Part shown: positions 45,746-53,751 of the stretch, one piece after another | Layout of the letters: every line of letters begins with the position of its first letter | Numbering within the stretch: position 1 is the first letter of the stretch | Notes under the pieces: model-generated | What the model saw: the letters and a program-made list of their open reading frames with translations, nothing else | Told to the model about the DNA's origin: nothing | Databases searched by the model: none | Program-made: the position numbers and the translations under genes | DNA from: UBA6163 sp041753075 | Lineage (GTDB): Bacteria > Planctomycetota > Planctomycetia > Pirellulales > Pirellulaceae | Length of the DNA stretch: 64,000 nucleotides | Direction: 5' to 3' | Assembly: GCA_041753075.1 (NCBI GenBank) | Contig: JBGSVE010000057.1 | Coordinates: forward strand, 11,957 to 75,956

Positions 45746-46744
45746 ATGACGCCTAGCACCATCGATTCACTGGTTCTTGCCATTGCCATTCCGGGCCCCG
45801 AAGTCCTCACTCCGGTCGCCATATTCTTTGCCATCACGGCAGGAATCTGGTGGGTGTTCAGCACGTTCAGCGGCGACAATGGTGAGCCATCAATCGAAAG
45901 TCGTCTGGAAGAGATGCGCAACCCACGCGGTCGTGCTGGATCGACCGTTATCGATGACAAGTCAAAAAAGAAAAGTGAAGCGTTGACTGCGGTACTTGAA
46001 CGCGCAACCTCACCGCTTGCCGGCACGGTCAGCGGCAATGCGGCTGAGATCGGCAAGCTCCGCGAACGTTTGATGCACGCGGGGTTTCGTCGTGAGAAAG
46101 CCCCGGTTGTGTTCAAAGGCGGTCAATTGATTCTCGGCGGCATCGGCTTGCTAATCGGTGGTGCCGTCGGCTTGTTTATTGACGGATTCACCACCAAGCT
46201 GGCGATGAAGGCCGCGATTGGTGGCGGCATTATGTATTACATCCCCGAAATCTCGTTGATGTTGATGGCCAAGAAACGCAAAGAAGCGATCTTCTTGGGC
46301 TTACCCGATGCACTTGACTTGATGGTCGTGTGCGTTGAAGCCGGACTTGGTCTCGACCAGGCGCTGCGCAAAGTCGCCGAAGAAATGAAGAAGTCGCATC
46401 GCATCATTGCCGACGAGTACGGCATTGCCAACCAGCAACTGCAGTTTGGCCGACCGCGCGCCGAAGTGCTTCAGGCGCTCGGCTACCGCAGCGGCGTCGA
46501 CGACCTGCGTCAGCTTGCATCGATCTTGATCCAAGCCGACAAATTCGGCAGTAGTGTGGGCACGGCGCTGCGCGTTCAAAGCGATGCGATGCGAGTGAAG
46601 CGACGTCAAATCGCCGAAGAGAAGGCGGCCAAGACGGCGGTGAAAATGATTTTCCCGCTCGTACTGTTCATCTTCCCAGGCATCTTCGTGGTGCTGGTTG
46701 GTCCCGCGGCGATCAACATGTATCGAAACCTGCTAACGATGTAA
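45746..46744 (+). CDS. tadC: Tad pilus inner-membrane platform protein TadC
   Basis: A 332-residue second platform protein with a T2SSF domain: 'LGLPDALDLMVVCVEAGLGLDQALRK', 'QALGYRSGVDDLRQLASILIQADKFGSS' and 'KTAVKMIFPLVLFIFPGIFVVLVGPA'. TadB and TadC form the inner-membrane base on which CpaF acts. No flp pilin, rcpA secretin or tadV prepilin peptidase gene follows, so the cluster is a core only. Confidence 0.92.
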   Translation: MTPSTIDSLVLAIAIPGPEVLTPVAIFFAITAGIWWVFSTFSGDNGEPSIESRLEEMRNPRGRAGSTVIDDKSKKKSEALTAVLERATSPLAGTVSGNAAEIGKLRERLMHAGFRREKAPVVFKGGQLILGGIGLLIGGAVGLFIDGFTTKLAMKAAIGGGIMYYIPEISLMLMAKKRKEAIFLGLPDALDLMVVCVEAGLGLDQALRKVAEEMKKSHRIIADEYGIANQQLQFGRPRAEVLQALGYRSGVDDLRQLASILIQADKFGSSVGTALRVQSDAMRVKRRQIAEEKAAKTAVKMIFPLVLFIFPGIFVVLVGPAAINMYRNLLTM

Positions 46745-46905
46745 CGTCCCCATTCTCCTGTTTCGGACTTGCTTTGGCCTGAGATAAGACGATTTCAGCA
46801 TCGTTATGTAAATTTTTGCGTTGCTCCTCCGCTTTCGCGATTTGTGCAATCATTAGCTACAGCCATCTCGTGGCTGGCACCATTTGTAATCTCTGCTTTG
46901 CCGAA

Positions 46906-47295
46906 TTAAGAGCGATTCTTTTTCGCCTGCATCAATTTGTGGTGCAGCAGTCTGGTCTCGGCAGCGAGAGTCGGCTGTAGCTCGGCGAGTCTCGTCGGAA
47001 TGTCCATCGAGGCATGAATCATGGTCAGCACGAAGATGCCATCCGCCTGACGGTCACAGACGAGCAAATGCTTGCCGGCTGGATAGAACTGAAACGCAGG
47101 ATCGAAGTCCGCTTCACTGCGAAGCAGGTCGGCGTGCTCGCTGATTCGTGCCAGCGCGGCTTCCAGGCTCATGATGTACTGCGCGGCGACACGTTTGCCA
47201 AACTCCTTGGCAGAATAGATGCGTTTGTCTTCGATGTCTCGAAGTGCCCTTTCCGTAAGGTGGATTCGAGTCTCGCCCGATTGTTTCTTGGCCAC
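46906..47295 (-). CDS. parE: ParE/RelE-family toxin
   Basis: A 129-residue RelE/ParE-superfamily toxin. 'ALRDIEDKRIYSAKEFGKRVAAQYI' and 'HASMDIPTRLAEL' follow the ParE pattern. ParE toxins poison DNA gyrase, RelE toxins cut mRNA; the antitoxin type points to ParE. The GTG start overlaps the antitoxin stop by one base (TAGTG), which suggests translational coupling with antitoxin first. The C-terminal 25 residues extend beyond the usual ParE length. Confidence 0.85.
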   Translation of the reverse strand: MAKKQSGETRIHLTERALRDIEDKRIYSAKEFGKRVAAQYIMSLEAALARISEHADLLRSEADFDPAFQFYPAGKHLLVCDRQADGIFVLTMIHASMDIPTRLAELQPTLAAETRLLHHKLMQAKKNRS

Positions 47296-47540
47296 TACCG
47301 AACTTTCTTGAGCAAGGAGTCCAGGTCGCCTTTGAATTCATGCGTGCGACCGGCAATCGCATCCTGGTATCCGTCCAGAATGGCTTCGCGAGCAGCTTGG
47401 GCTTCTTGTCGCACCTTTTGCTGCCGCAGCAGGTCGCGGACGTATTCGCTGGGCGTAGCGTAAAGCGTGCCATTGCCTGAGTTGGCATCAACGAATGCTC
47501 GAAGCTCATCCGTCAGAGAGAGATTTAGCGTATTGGCCAT
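47295..47540 (-). CDS. parD: ParD-family antitoxin
   Basis: An 81-residue antitoxin: N-terminal ribbon-helix-helix ('NLSLTDELRAFVDA', 'ATPSEYVRDLLRQQ') for DNA binding and a charged C-terminus that would bind the toxin ('HEFKGDLDSLLKKVR'). The ATG at 47540 has AAGGA at a good distance; a longer frame reads through the operator region and is unlikely. The promoter region holds an inverted repeat fitting autoregulation. Confidence 0.88.
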   Translation of the reverse strand: MANTLNLSLTDELRAFVDANSGNGTLYATPSEYVRDLLRQQKVRQEAQAAREAILDGYQDAIAGRTHEFKGDLDSLLKKVR

Positions 47541-47579
47541 AGAATGTTCCTTGCTGGTTTTCCTTAAAACATAACACAA

Positions 47580-47606
47580 ATGGCAATAAATGGCAATTAT
47601 TGCCAT
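47580..47606. promoter_or_regulatory. Three-half-site operator of parDE
   Basis: ATGGCAAT occurs at 47580-47587 and 47590-47597, followed by T and the reverse complement ATTGCCAT at 47599-47606. That is a perfect 8-1-8 palindrome plus an extra direct half-site. It lies 40-66 bp upstream of the parD start, where RHH antitoxins bind to repress their own operon. Confidence 0.7.
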
Positions 47607-47689
47607 GCAATCTAGCTGAAAACGCACAGCCATACGCACTTGATTCTCGGCGAATCCGTAACGCCATGGGCCAATGCCCATCGTCTCGT

Positions 47690-47767
47690 TTATTCCTTGA
47701 TCAATTGCTTACGATACGCCTGCGGCGTGAGATAGCCGAGCGCCGCGTGCGGGCGGATTGTATTCGG
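47690..47767 (-). pseudogene. IS3-family transposase OrfB C-terminal remnant
   Basis: In one minus-strand frame the sequence reads 'NTIRPHAALGYLTPQAYR', then 'KQLIKE' and a stop: the typical end of an IS3-group OrfB (rve_3). Upstream coding is lost after a few residues and no terminal inverted repeat is visible. It is therefore a relic of an old insertion between parDE and mrp. The segment 47768-47940 shows no gene. Confidence 0.8.
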
Positions 47768-47940
47768 TGGGCCATAGCCCAATGCGAACGCTGCTTGCGA
47801 ATAGCCCGTTGAGGTGGCTGACTTCTGTTTCCGCTAGTGCGCCAGCACCAGCCGCGAAACGATTTCCCCTTAGCCATGGCCCAAACGGACGATCCAAATC
47901 GCACTCATTCGAGCCGCCGCCAAACGACCACCATCGCTTC

Positions 47941-49020
47941 CTACAGCGTTGGTAGCTGAGGCCGTACTGGCTTTTCGGCGCTACGCATCGCCAAGCCACG
48001 CACGACCGCGCGGGCGATCGCATCAAACGGTGCGCGAGCTTGTTCATTGCCGGCGATCACATCGGCGAGCTTGCCGTCATCGCCGGCGATCCGAAGCGTC
48101 ATGTCAATTGGTAGTTTGCCCAAGAATGGCACGCCGAGCTCTTCGGCCTTGTCGCGTGTTCCACCGCTGCCAAAGATGTCGTAGGTCTTGCCCGAATCGG
48201 GACACAAAAAGCCGCTCATGTTTTCGACCATCCCCAAGATCGGAATGTTGACCTTGCGAAACATGCTGACGGCCTTGATCGCATCGAGCAGCGCAACTTC
48301 CTGGGGCGTGCAAACGACGACAGCGCCGGTCACCGGAATGATTTGTGATAACGTCAGCGCAATGTCGCCAGTGCCCGGTGGCATGTCGATAATCAAGTAA
48401 TCCAGTTCGCCCCAATTCGTGTCGCCGAGAAATTGCGAGATCGATCCGTGCAACATCGGACCGCGCCAAATCACCGCCTGGTCTTTCTCGATCAAGAAGC
48501 CCATCGACATCACTGGGAAGTCGCCATCCATCACGATCGGCTCAATTTTTTTCTGGTCATTGATCGCCGGCCGACCTTCGAGCCCCAGCAAATGCGGAAT
48601 GCTCGGTCCGTAAACATCGGCATCCATCAAACCAACTTTTGCACCGAGTCGGCGTAGAGTTAATGCAAGACCTGCCGCAACCGTGCTTTTCCCCACGCCG
48701 CCCTTGCCGCTGCCAACCAGGATTACGCTCTTGGCACGCAGCGCAACTTGGCCCAACCGCGCCGGTGGTCGCGGATGAACGTTGATATCGATTGTCGTCC
48801 GCAACCCCGGATGCGCCGCAGCAATTTTCGCGACCAGAGCTTCTTTGACTTCCTCGGCGATCGGCATCGAGTGAGTTGTCAAACCAATCGTGATACGAGC
48901 CTCGTCACCTTCGACGTTGACGGAAACGATCTGTCCCATCAACTCGAAGGCTCGACCCGTTTCGGGATCGGGGAACGTGGCAATGGTGTCGCGAAGCGTG
49001 TCGATAGAGGGCGAATTCAT
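47941..49020 (-). CDS. Mrp/ApbC-type Fe-S carrier P-loop ATPase
   Basis: A 359-residue protein with an N-terminal MIP18/DUF59 domain (about 5-80) and a Mrp/NBP35 ATPase domain: Walker A 'GSGKGGVGKST', 'GLMDADVYGPSIPHLLG', 'DYLIIDMPPGTGD'. Mrp proteins bind and deliver Fe-S clusters through a C-terminal CxxC. Here that site reads 'SGFLCPDSGKTYDIFG': the second Cys is Ser, so normal bridging of a cluster in a dimer is doubtful. It appears transcribed alone or ahead of the IS remnant. Confidence 0.92.
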   Translation of the reverse strand: MNSPSIDTLRDTIATFPDPETGRAFELMGQIVSVNVEGDEARITIGLTTHSMPIAEEVKEALVAKIAAAHPGLRTTIDINVHPRPPARLGQVALRAKSVILVGSGKGGVGKSTVAAGLALTLRRLGAKVGLMDADVYGPSIPHLLGLEGRPAINDQKKIEPIVMDGDFPVMSMGFLIEKDQAVIWRGPMLHGSISQFLGDTNWGELDYLIIDMPPGTGDIALTLSQIIPVTGAVVVCTPQEVALLDAIKAVSMFRKVNIPILGMVENMSGFLCPDSGKTYDIFGSGGTRDKAEELGVPFLGKLPIDMTLRIAGDDGKLADVIAGNEQARAPFDAIARAVVRGLAMRSAEKPVRPQLPTL

Positions 49021-49073
49021 AGCGTGCGGTGTCGATTGGGTCAGCGAGTCATCAGTGTGTTAACAGACCGACG

Positions 49074-49505
49074 TTATAGTTGAATCGTCGCGGTTGCCGT
49101 AGTGCGGGCTTGGTCGAAGCTGAGAGAATCCACTAGTCGCGGCAGGCATGCCAAGTCGTCGAGTAATATCTGCGCGCCGGCCTGTTGGGCCGCGATTTTC
49201 CAGGTTGTCGATGCTCCGACGGGGAGTGAGGCCACTTGAATTGTCGCGGGCGATGCCTGGCGAACCGAGGCAACCACGTCGAGAAAATCAATGCAGTGGC
49301 GTGCGTCACTGGGCAATTCCCAAATGACAATCGTCGCAGACGAAAAGAAGTTGCTTTTTGCAATGATCGCGGCAGTCGAATAAATACCGACACGCTCGAT
49401 GCGACCATGCTTTGCGAATCGACAAACCGCTTGGTACCAACGCTCACCCGACTCCGAAATCACCCAGTGGCTGCCTGCCGATAATTCAGTCATGCGCGCG
49501 CTCAT
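49074..49505 (-). CDS. Hypothetical protein coupled to the Fis-type regulator
   Basis: A 143-residue soluble protein, not recognised. Alternating hydrophobic strands and helices ('RIERVGIYSTAAIIAKSNFF', 'ATIVIWELPSD', 'AGAQILLDDLACLPRLVDSL') suggest a Rossmann-like or receiver-like fold without obvious phospho-acceptor residues. The ATG overlaps the stop of the upstream regulator gene as ATGA, so it is the last gene of the sulfatase operon and may work with the regulator. Confidence 0.7.
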   Translation of the reverse strand: MSARMTELSAGSHWVISESGERWYQAVCRFAKHGRIERVGIYSTAAIIAKSNFFSSATIVIWELPSDARHCIDFLDVVASVRQASPATIQVASLPVGASTTWKIAAQQAGAQILLDDLACLPRLVDSLSFDQARTTATATIQL

Positions 49506-50899
49506 GATTCCGGCGACTCATCCAGACGACGGATCAAACGTGCTCGACTGATCCCCAACCGCCGCGCCGCTTCGCTGCGATTTCCGTCACTCGCCGCGAC
49601 TGCGGCACGAATCATTTTCAGCTCCAACGACTCGAGCGCCTGATCGAGGTTCGTCTCGACGGGCGCGGTCTTCGACTTGCCCGGCTCAGCCGGTTGGTAG
49701 CTGCGAATCGCCAACGGCAAATGTTCTGGAAGGATCGCTGCACTTTTGCAGACCGTCATCGCTTGGCGAATCGCGGCGTCAAGTTCATCAAAGTTCCCCG
49801 GCCAAGGGTACAAGGTCAATCGATCCAGCGCCGCGCGGTTGAGCCGTTCCGCTGAGCCAGAAGTGCCCGCATGACGCGCATCGACCAATGCGGCCGCCAT
49901 CAATGGCACATCGTCGATGCGATCTGCCAACGGCGCGACGTTCAGCGTCAAGACGCTAAGTCGCGCAGCGATCGCGTCGGCAATCAACTGCTTCTTAGTT
50001 GCCTCATCGACCGCCTGAGCCAGCAAGCCAACAAAGCGAATCTGTTCAGGATACTCGGTCAAAAATTGTTCGATTCGCTGTTGGACATCAAGCGGCGTTT
50101 CATCGAGTCCCCGAATCAGCAGCGTCAGTTGGGGTTCGATTGGGGAATCCGTCTCACGGCCAAGATGCGCCGCGGCGGGCGATAGACTGGCTTCGAGCAA
50201 CTCGGCGTCCATCAACGGTCCATCAATCGCAATGAGCGGGTCAACGTCCAGACGCTCGCTGGTGCGACCGGGTGATTGAATAGGAGTAGCGGTGATGGCG
50301 TGAATTCGTCGCGCGATCAACTCGGCTCCACAGCCCACCGGCCCGACGACGGAAAAGTCGTGACGATTGGTTGTCGCCAATTGAACTTGCCCGCGTAATC
50401 GTTTGGCAAGTTTCGATGATCCGGCCGTGACGATTCCACCCCAGGCGGCGTCGCGTTTTCGCCACTGATGAATTCGTTCTCGCAACCGTTGTGACTCGGC
50501 GAATTCACTATCGCTGGCCGCCGTCGCTGGTGCGGGCGTCGAAAACGCGACCATGAACGAAGTTTCACCTTCGCCGATTCTTAGATACGCGATCGACATC
50601 GGCGCCACACCCGGGGGCGAAACATCCAGCGTGCGCAACACACCCACCCCGAGCGCCGCCGGCGGTGCGATCGCGGCGGCAACTTGGTCCAGCGGATCGC
50701 TGCTTGTCGACGAGGCGATGCACTGCCTGCCGATGAGGCCACTTGGTTCAGCGCCGAGCCACTGTGCGGCGGGGCGATTGATCCATGCGACTCGCTGACT
50801 GGCATCAAAAACCCAAACTAATTCAATCGACGCGTCCAATAGCCGCGCCAGTGTCCTCGACGGGCTGGAAGACTCTGCTTGACGCGGCACGGACATCAT
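49502..50899 (-). CDS. PAS-AAA-Fis regulator with degenerate AAA+ domain
   Basis: A 465-residue regulator laid out like an NtrC-type activator: PAS domain (about 15-120), AAA+-like domain (about 160-390, with 'LYPWPGNFDELDAAIRQA' matching the WPGNxREL box) and a Fis-type HTH ('MIRAAVAASDGNRSEAARRLGISRARLIRRL'). Walker A reads 'GPVGCGAELI' with no Lys, and the GAFTGA loop that contacts sigma-54 is missing. It should not hydrolyse ATP or activate sigma-54 polymerase, and may act as a DNA-binding sensor. The ATGA overlap with the sulfatase gene indicates coupling. Confidence 0.8.
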   Translation of the reverse strand: MMSVPRQAESSSPSRTLARLLDASIELVWVFDASQRVAWINRPAAQWLGAEPSGLIGRQCIASSTSSDPLDQVAAAIAPPAALGVGVLRTLDVSPPGVAPMSIAYLRIGEGETSFMVAFSTPAPATAASDSEFAESQRLRERIHQWRKRDAAWGGIVTAGSSKLAKRLRGQVQLATTNRHDFSVVGPVGCGAELIARRIHAITATPIQSPGRTSERLDVDPLIAIDGPLMDAELLEASLSPAAAHLGRETDSPIEPQLTLLIRGLDETPLDVQQRIEQFLTEYPEQIRFVGLLAQAVDEATKKQLIADAIAARLSVLTLNVAPLADRIDDVPLMAAALVDARHAGTSGSAERLNRAALDRLTLYPWPGNFDELDAAIRQAMTVCKSAAILPEHLPLAIRSYQPAEPGKSKTAPVETNLDQALESLELKMIRAAVAASDGNRSEAARRLGISRARLIRRLDESPES

Positions 50900-52338
50900 T
50901 GCTCACCAGTTGGTATCCCAAACTTAGCGCGACGATCTCGCTCATGCAGATCTCGGTTTGCGAATTTACCTTGGCGCACCGGCTCGTGCGCCTTCTGGGC
51001 CAAGGCGACCAACGACGCCAACTGTTCCGGGCGTGAGCTTGCCAAATCATTTGACTCACTCGGATCGCTGGCAAGATCATAGAGCTCCCAATCCCTTTTC
51101 GGATTGGGCTGCACCGCACGCAAATTCTCTTGCCGAATCGCCGTCCACCCGCCAATCTCCCAATACAAATAATCATGCTTGAATTGTGGATGACCGGCAG
51201 CTTGGGCACCGATCAATTCAGGCAAAATGGAAATCCCGTCAATGCCCTGGGGAGGTGTCGCTCCGGTGACCTCCGCGATCGTTGGCAGAATATCGGGAAA
51301 ATACCCGAGGTGGTCGCTGACTTGACCGGGGGCAATTTTGCCTGGCCAACGAGCCACAAAAGGAATGCGTACACCGCCCTCGTAGAGTGTGCCCTTGGTC
51401 CCACGGTACTCGACACCGGTTTGTGGGTTCTTGTTTCCAAAATGAACACCACGCGGATGCTCCGGAGACTTGAAATAGTCGTTCGCTCCGTTGTCGCCGC
51501 TGAAAAACACCAGCGTGTTATCGTCCAGTTCCAATTGCTTCAGTAGCGCGAACAGTTGTCCCATTTGACGATCCACCATGGTCACCATTGCCGCGTAACG
51601 TCGCGCTTCTTCAGTCCAGGATTTATCCTTGTAGATTAGCCAAGCGGGATCATCATCGGGAATGTTGAATAGGCCGTGTGGCGGCGTGATCGGCAAGTAG
51701 CAAAAGAAAGTTTGACTGCTGTGCTCGCGAATAAAGTCTAGCGCTGCATCATAGATCACGTAGTGCGAATAGGTTTTGCCTTTGGCTCCGCCAGCGTTGC
51801 CGGCGAGCGGCACCTCTTCACTGTTGCGAATCAGGTACGGCGGGTAATAGGTATGCGCATGAACTTGATCGTAGTAGCCAAGAAAAACATCGAACCCATG
51901 TTGTTCGGGAACTCCGGTTGATCCGCGACCGCCGCAGCCCCACTTGCCGAAACCACCGGTCGCGTAACCCAACGGCTTGAGCATCGACGCAATCGTTGCT
52001 TCTTCTTCGCGCAGCGGTGTGCCACCGTCGTTGGCGCGAACCGAAGTATGGCCGCTATGTTTTCCGGTCAAAAAAGAACATCGCGTCGGTGCACAGACAG
52101 ACGAGCCGGCAAATAAGTTATTGAACACCATTCCCTCCGCCGCCATCTGGTCGAGATGGGGCGTCTGGATGTTGGGATTGCCCATGAACGTTGGCTCGTA
52201 ATAGCCAAGCTCGTCGGCCATCACGTAGATCACGTTTGGAGCTCGGTCCGCCGACCATGCCGAACTCGCACCCGCGATAACAAGTGAGCAGAAGACACAG
52301 AACACCAAGTTCCAGCGTCGTGAGAAAATCAGGTCCAT
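50896..52338 (-). CDS. Exported sulfatase (arylsulfatase A family)
   Basis: A 480-residue exported sulfatase with a signal peptide (about 1-30). The formylglycine motif is 'SVCAPTRCSFLTGKHSG' (C-x-P-x-R), 'KWGCGGRG' and 'FFSGDNGANDY' carry further active-site residues. The first metal site reads 'MADELGYYEP' instead of the usual ADDLGYGD, so one Asp is Glu. Such enzymes release sulfate from sulfated polysaccharides. GAGGAAAA before the ATG is a strong ribosome site. Its stop overlaps the regulator start. Confidence 0.93.
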   Translation of the reverse strand: MDLIFSRRWNLVFCVFCSLVIAGASSAWSADRAPNVIYVMADELGYYEPTFMGNPNIQTPHLDQMAAEGMVFNNLFAGSSVCAPTRCSFLTGKHSGHTSVRANDGGTPLREEEATIASMLKPLGYATGGFGKWGCGGRGSTGVPEQHGFDVFLGYYDQVHAHTYYPPYLIRNSEEVPLAGNAGGAKGKTYSHYVIYDAALDFIREHSSQTFFCYLPITPPHGLFNIPDDDPAWLIYKDKSWTEEARRYAAMVTMVDRQMGQLFALLKQLELDDNTLVFFSGDNGANDYFKSPEHPRGVHFGNKNPQTGVEYRGTKGTLYEGGVRIPFVARWPGKIAPGQVSDHLGYFPDILPTIAEVTGATPPQGIDGISILPELIGAQAAGHPQFKHDYLYWEIGGWTAIRQENLRAVQPNPKRDWELYDLASDPSESNDLASSRPEQLASLVALAQKAHEPVRQGKFANRDLHERDRRAKFGIPTGEQ

Positions 52339-52359
52339 GAGTTTTCCTCGGGCAAGTGG

Positions 52360-52821
52360 TTATCTCGCGACTCGACTCAGCAAGCCGTGCAGCAATGCGG
52401 GTGTTTGAAACCCTTTGCGATGATCCACTACTTTACCCTGCGGGAGCGCCACGATGGTGGTCGGGTACACATTAACTTGCACGCGGCTGAGCTCCGCCGA
52501 GTTTTCTTCGGGGCAGAGCTGAACCGCAACAAAGTCTGCGGCGACGCGTGATTCAACGCTGCGGTCATGCCACGTTGCCGACTTCATCGCGTCACAATAC
52601 CGACAATGAGCCGCAGTAATGAAAATCACCATTGGCCGGCCCGTGCGGCGCGATTCGCGCCAACCCGATTCCAGATCGCGGTGCCACGTGATCGCGCTGG
52701 GCGATTGAATTTCGTACGACACCGGTGTCACGTAGGGTGACTCCGCACGAACCGAATTGGACAGCAGCGCGATTGCCAAAATCATCACCGCACTGGACAA
52801 CGTACCCACGATTCGTTTCAT
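52360..52821 (-). CDS. Exported thioredoxin-fold protein
   Basis: A 153-residue exported protein (signal about 1-26) with a thioredoxin-like domain: 'RPMVIFITAAHCRYCDAMKS' with active-site Cys-Arg-Tyr-Cys, and the cis-Pro loop 'VNVYPTTIVAL'. It probably acts as a periplasmic thiol oxidoreductase. The start is ATG at 52821 giving a proper signal peptide. It lies 21 bp upstream of the sulfatase, so it may assist sulfatase folding or simply share the promoter. Confidence 0.82.
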   Translation of the reverse strand: MKRIVGTLSSAVMILAIALLSNSVRAESPYVTPVSYEIQSPSAITWHRDLESGWRESRRTGRPMVIFITAAHCRYCDAMKSATWHDRSVESRVAADFVAVQLCPEENSAELSRVQVNVYPTTIVALPQGKVVDHRKGFQTPALLHGLLSRVAR

Positions 52822-52891
52822 GGGACAACTCCGTATAGAGAGATGGAAAGAATAAGGTTTTGGATAAGGACCTTCCCTGATCAGACGCCCA

Positions 52892-53638
52892 ATGACGGTA
52901 GTAACGACAGACATGGCTCGCAATCACCCCATCCCAGTGGCAAATCAACACCCAACAGAGGATTTGGCAACTCCGTTCGAGGTGGCCGGTACTGCATTCA
53001 CTCCGCTGGCGGATCGCGGGCTGTTTTGGCAATCGCAAAACACGCTCATGGTGGCCGACTTGCACCTCGGCAAAGAAGCTACGTTTTGTGCGTCAGGGAT
53101 CGCGGTGCCGCGCGGTTCAACCGGACGCACGCTGCAGTGTGTCGAGGCAATGTTGCGGCAAACCCAATCGTCACGACTGATCATTCTCGGCGATCTATTT
53201 CACGCCAAGTCATCGCTTGCCCCCGACGTACGCGAACAATTCATCCAATTTTTAGATCGCTGCGGTGCTGGCGAAGTCATACTCGTGCGCGGCAACCACG
53301 ATCGCTCCGCCGGGACTTTGCCAAGCGATTGGCCGCTGGTCGTGGTCGAAGAGCCGCTGGTTATCGACCAAGTTGAATTGGCTCACTTTCCCGGTCCGCC
53401 AACGGCTCCGAACCAACTACGCATCGCCGGCCATTTGCATCCCGGCGTTGTGCTTGGCAGACCAGCGGGCGGGCGCAAGCTGCCTTGTTTTCACTACTCG
53501 GCACATGACGCATGTTTAACATTACCAGCGGCCGGTGATTTCACGGGCACCGCACGGGTTCGTCCATCGGGCCAGGACCGCGTTTGGATCGCGGCCGAAA
53601 ACACGGTTATCGAAGTCGACCTGCGGCATCTCGCCTAG
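52892..53638 (+). CDS. pdeM: PdeM-like metallophosphoesterase
   Basis: A 248-residue calcineurin-like phosphoesterase. 'MVADLHLGKEATF', 'LIILGDLFHAKS', 'EVILVRGNHDRSAG' and 'IAGHLHPGVVLG' are the metal-binding boxes. The pattern matches PdeM, annotated as a ligase-associated DNA damage response endonuclease; its usual ligase and helicase partners are not in this window. The start may be 52892 or the ATG at 52913; neither has a strong Shine-Dalgarno. It is divergent from the thioredoxin-fold gene. Confidence 0.85.
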   Translation: MTVVTTDMARNHPIPVANQHPTEDLATPFEVAGTAFTPLADRGLFWQSQNTLMVADLHLGKEATFCASGIAVPRGSTGRTLQCVEAMLRQTQSSRLIILGDLFHAKSSLAPDVREQFIQFLDRCGAGEVILVRGNHDRSAGTLPSDWPLVVVEEPLVIDQVELAHFPGPPTAPNQLRIAGHLHPGVVLGRPAGGRKLPCFHYSAHDACLTLPAAGDFTGTARVRPSGQDRVWIAAENTVIEVDLRHLA

Positions 53639-53751
53639 TGCATCAGCCACGCTTAGAGCGTGGGTTGTCGAAGTGAGCGATCGGCGATTGTAGAACCGTT
53701 GTCCCCAATCGTTCTGCAATTATTGAAGCTGAGTCAAAGCAGCTGGACTGG

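Noticed and set aside
49502..50899. Annotation as a true sigma-54-dependent activator
   Set aside because: Walker A Lys and the GAFTGA loop are missing although the overall layout is similar.
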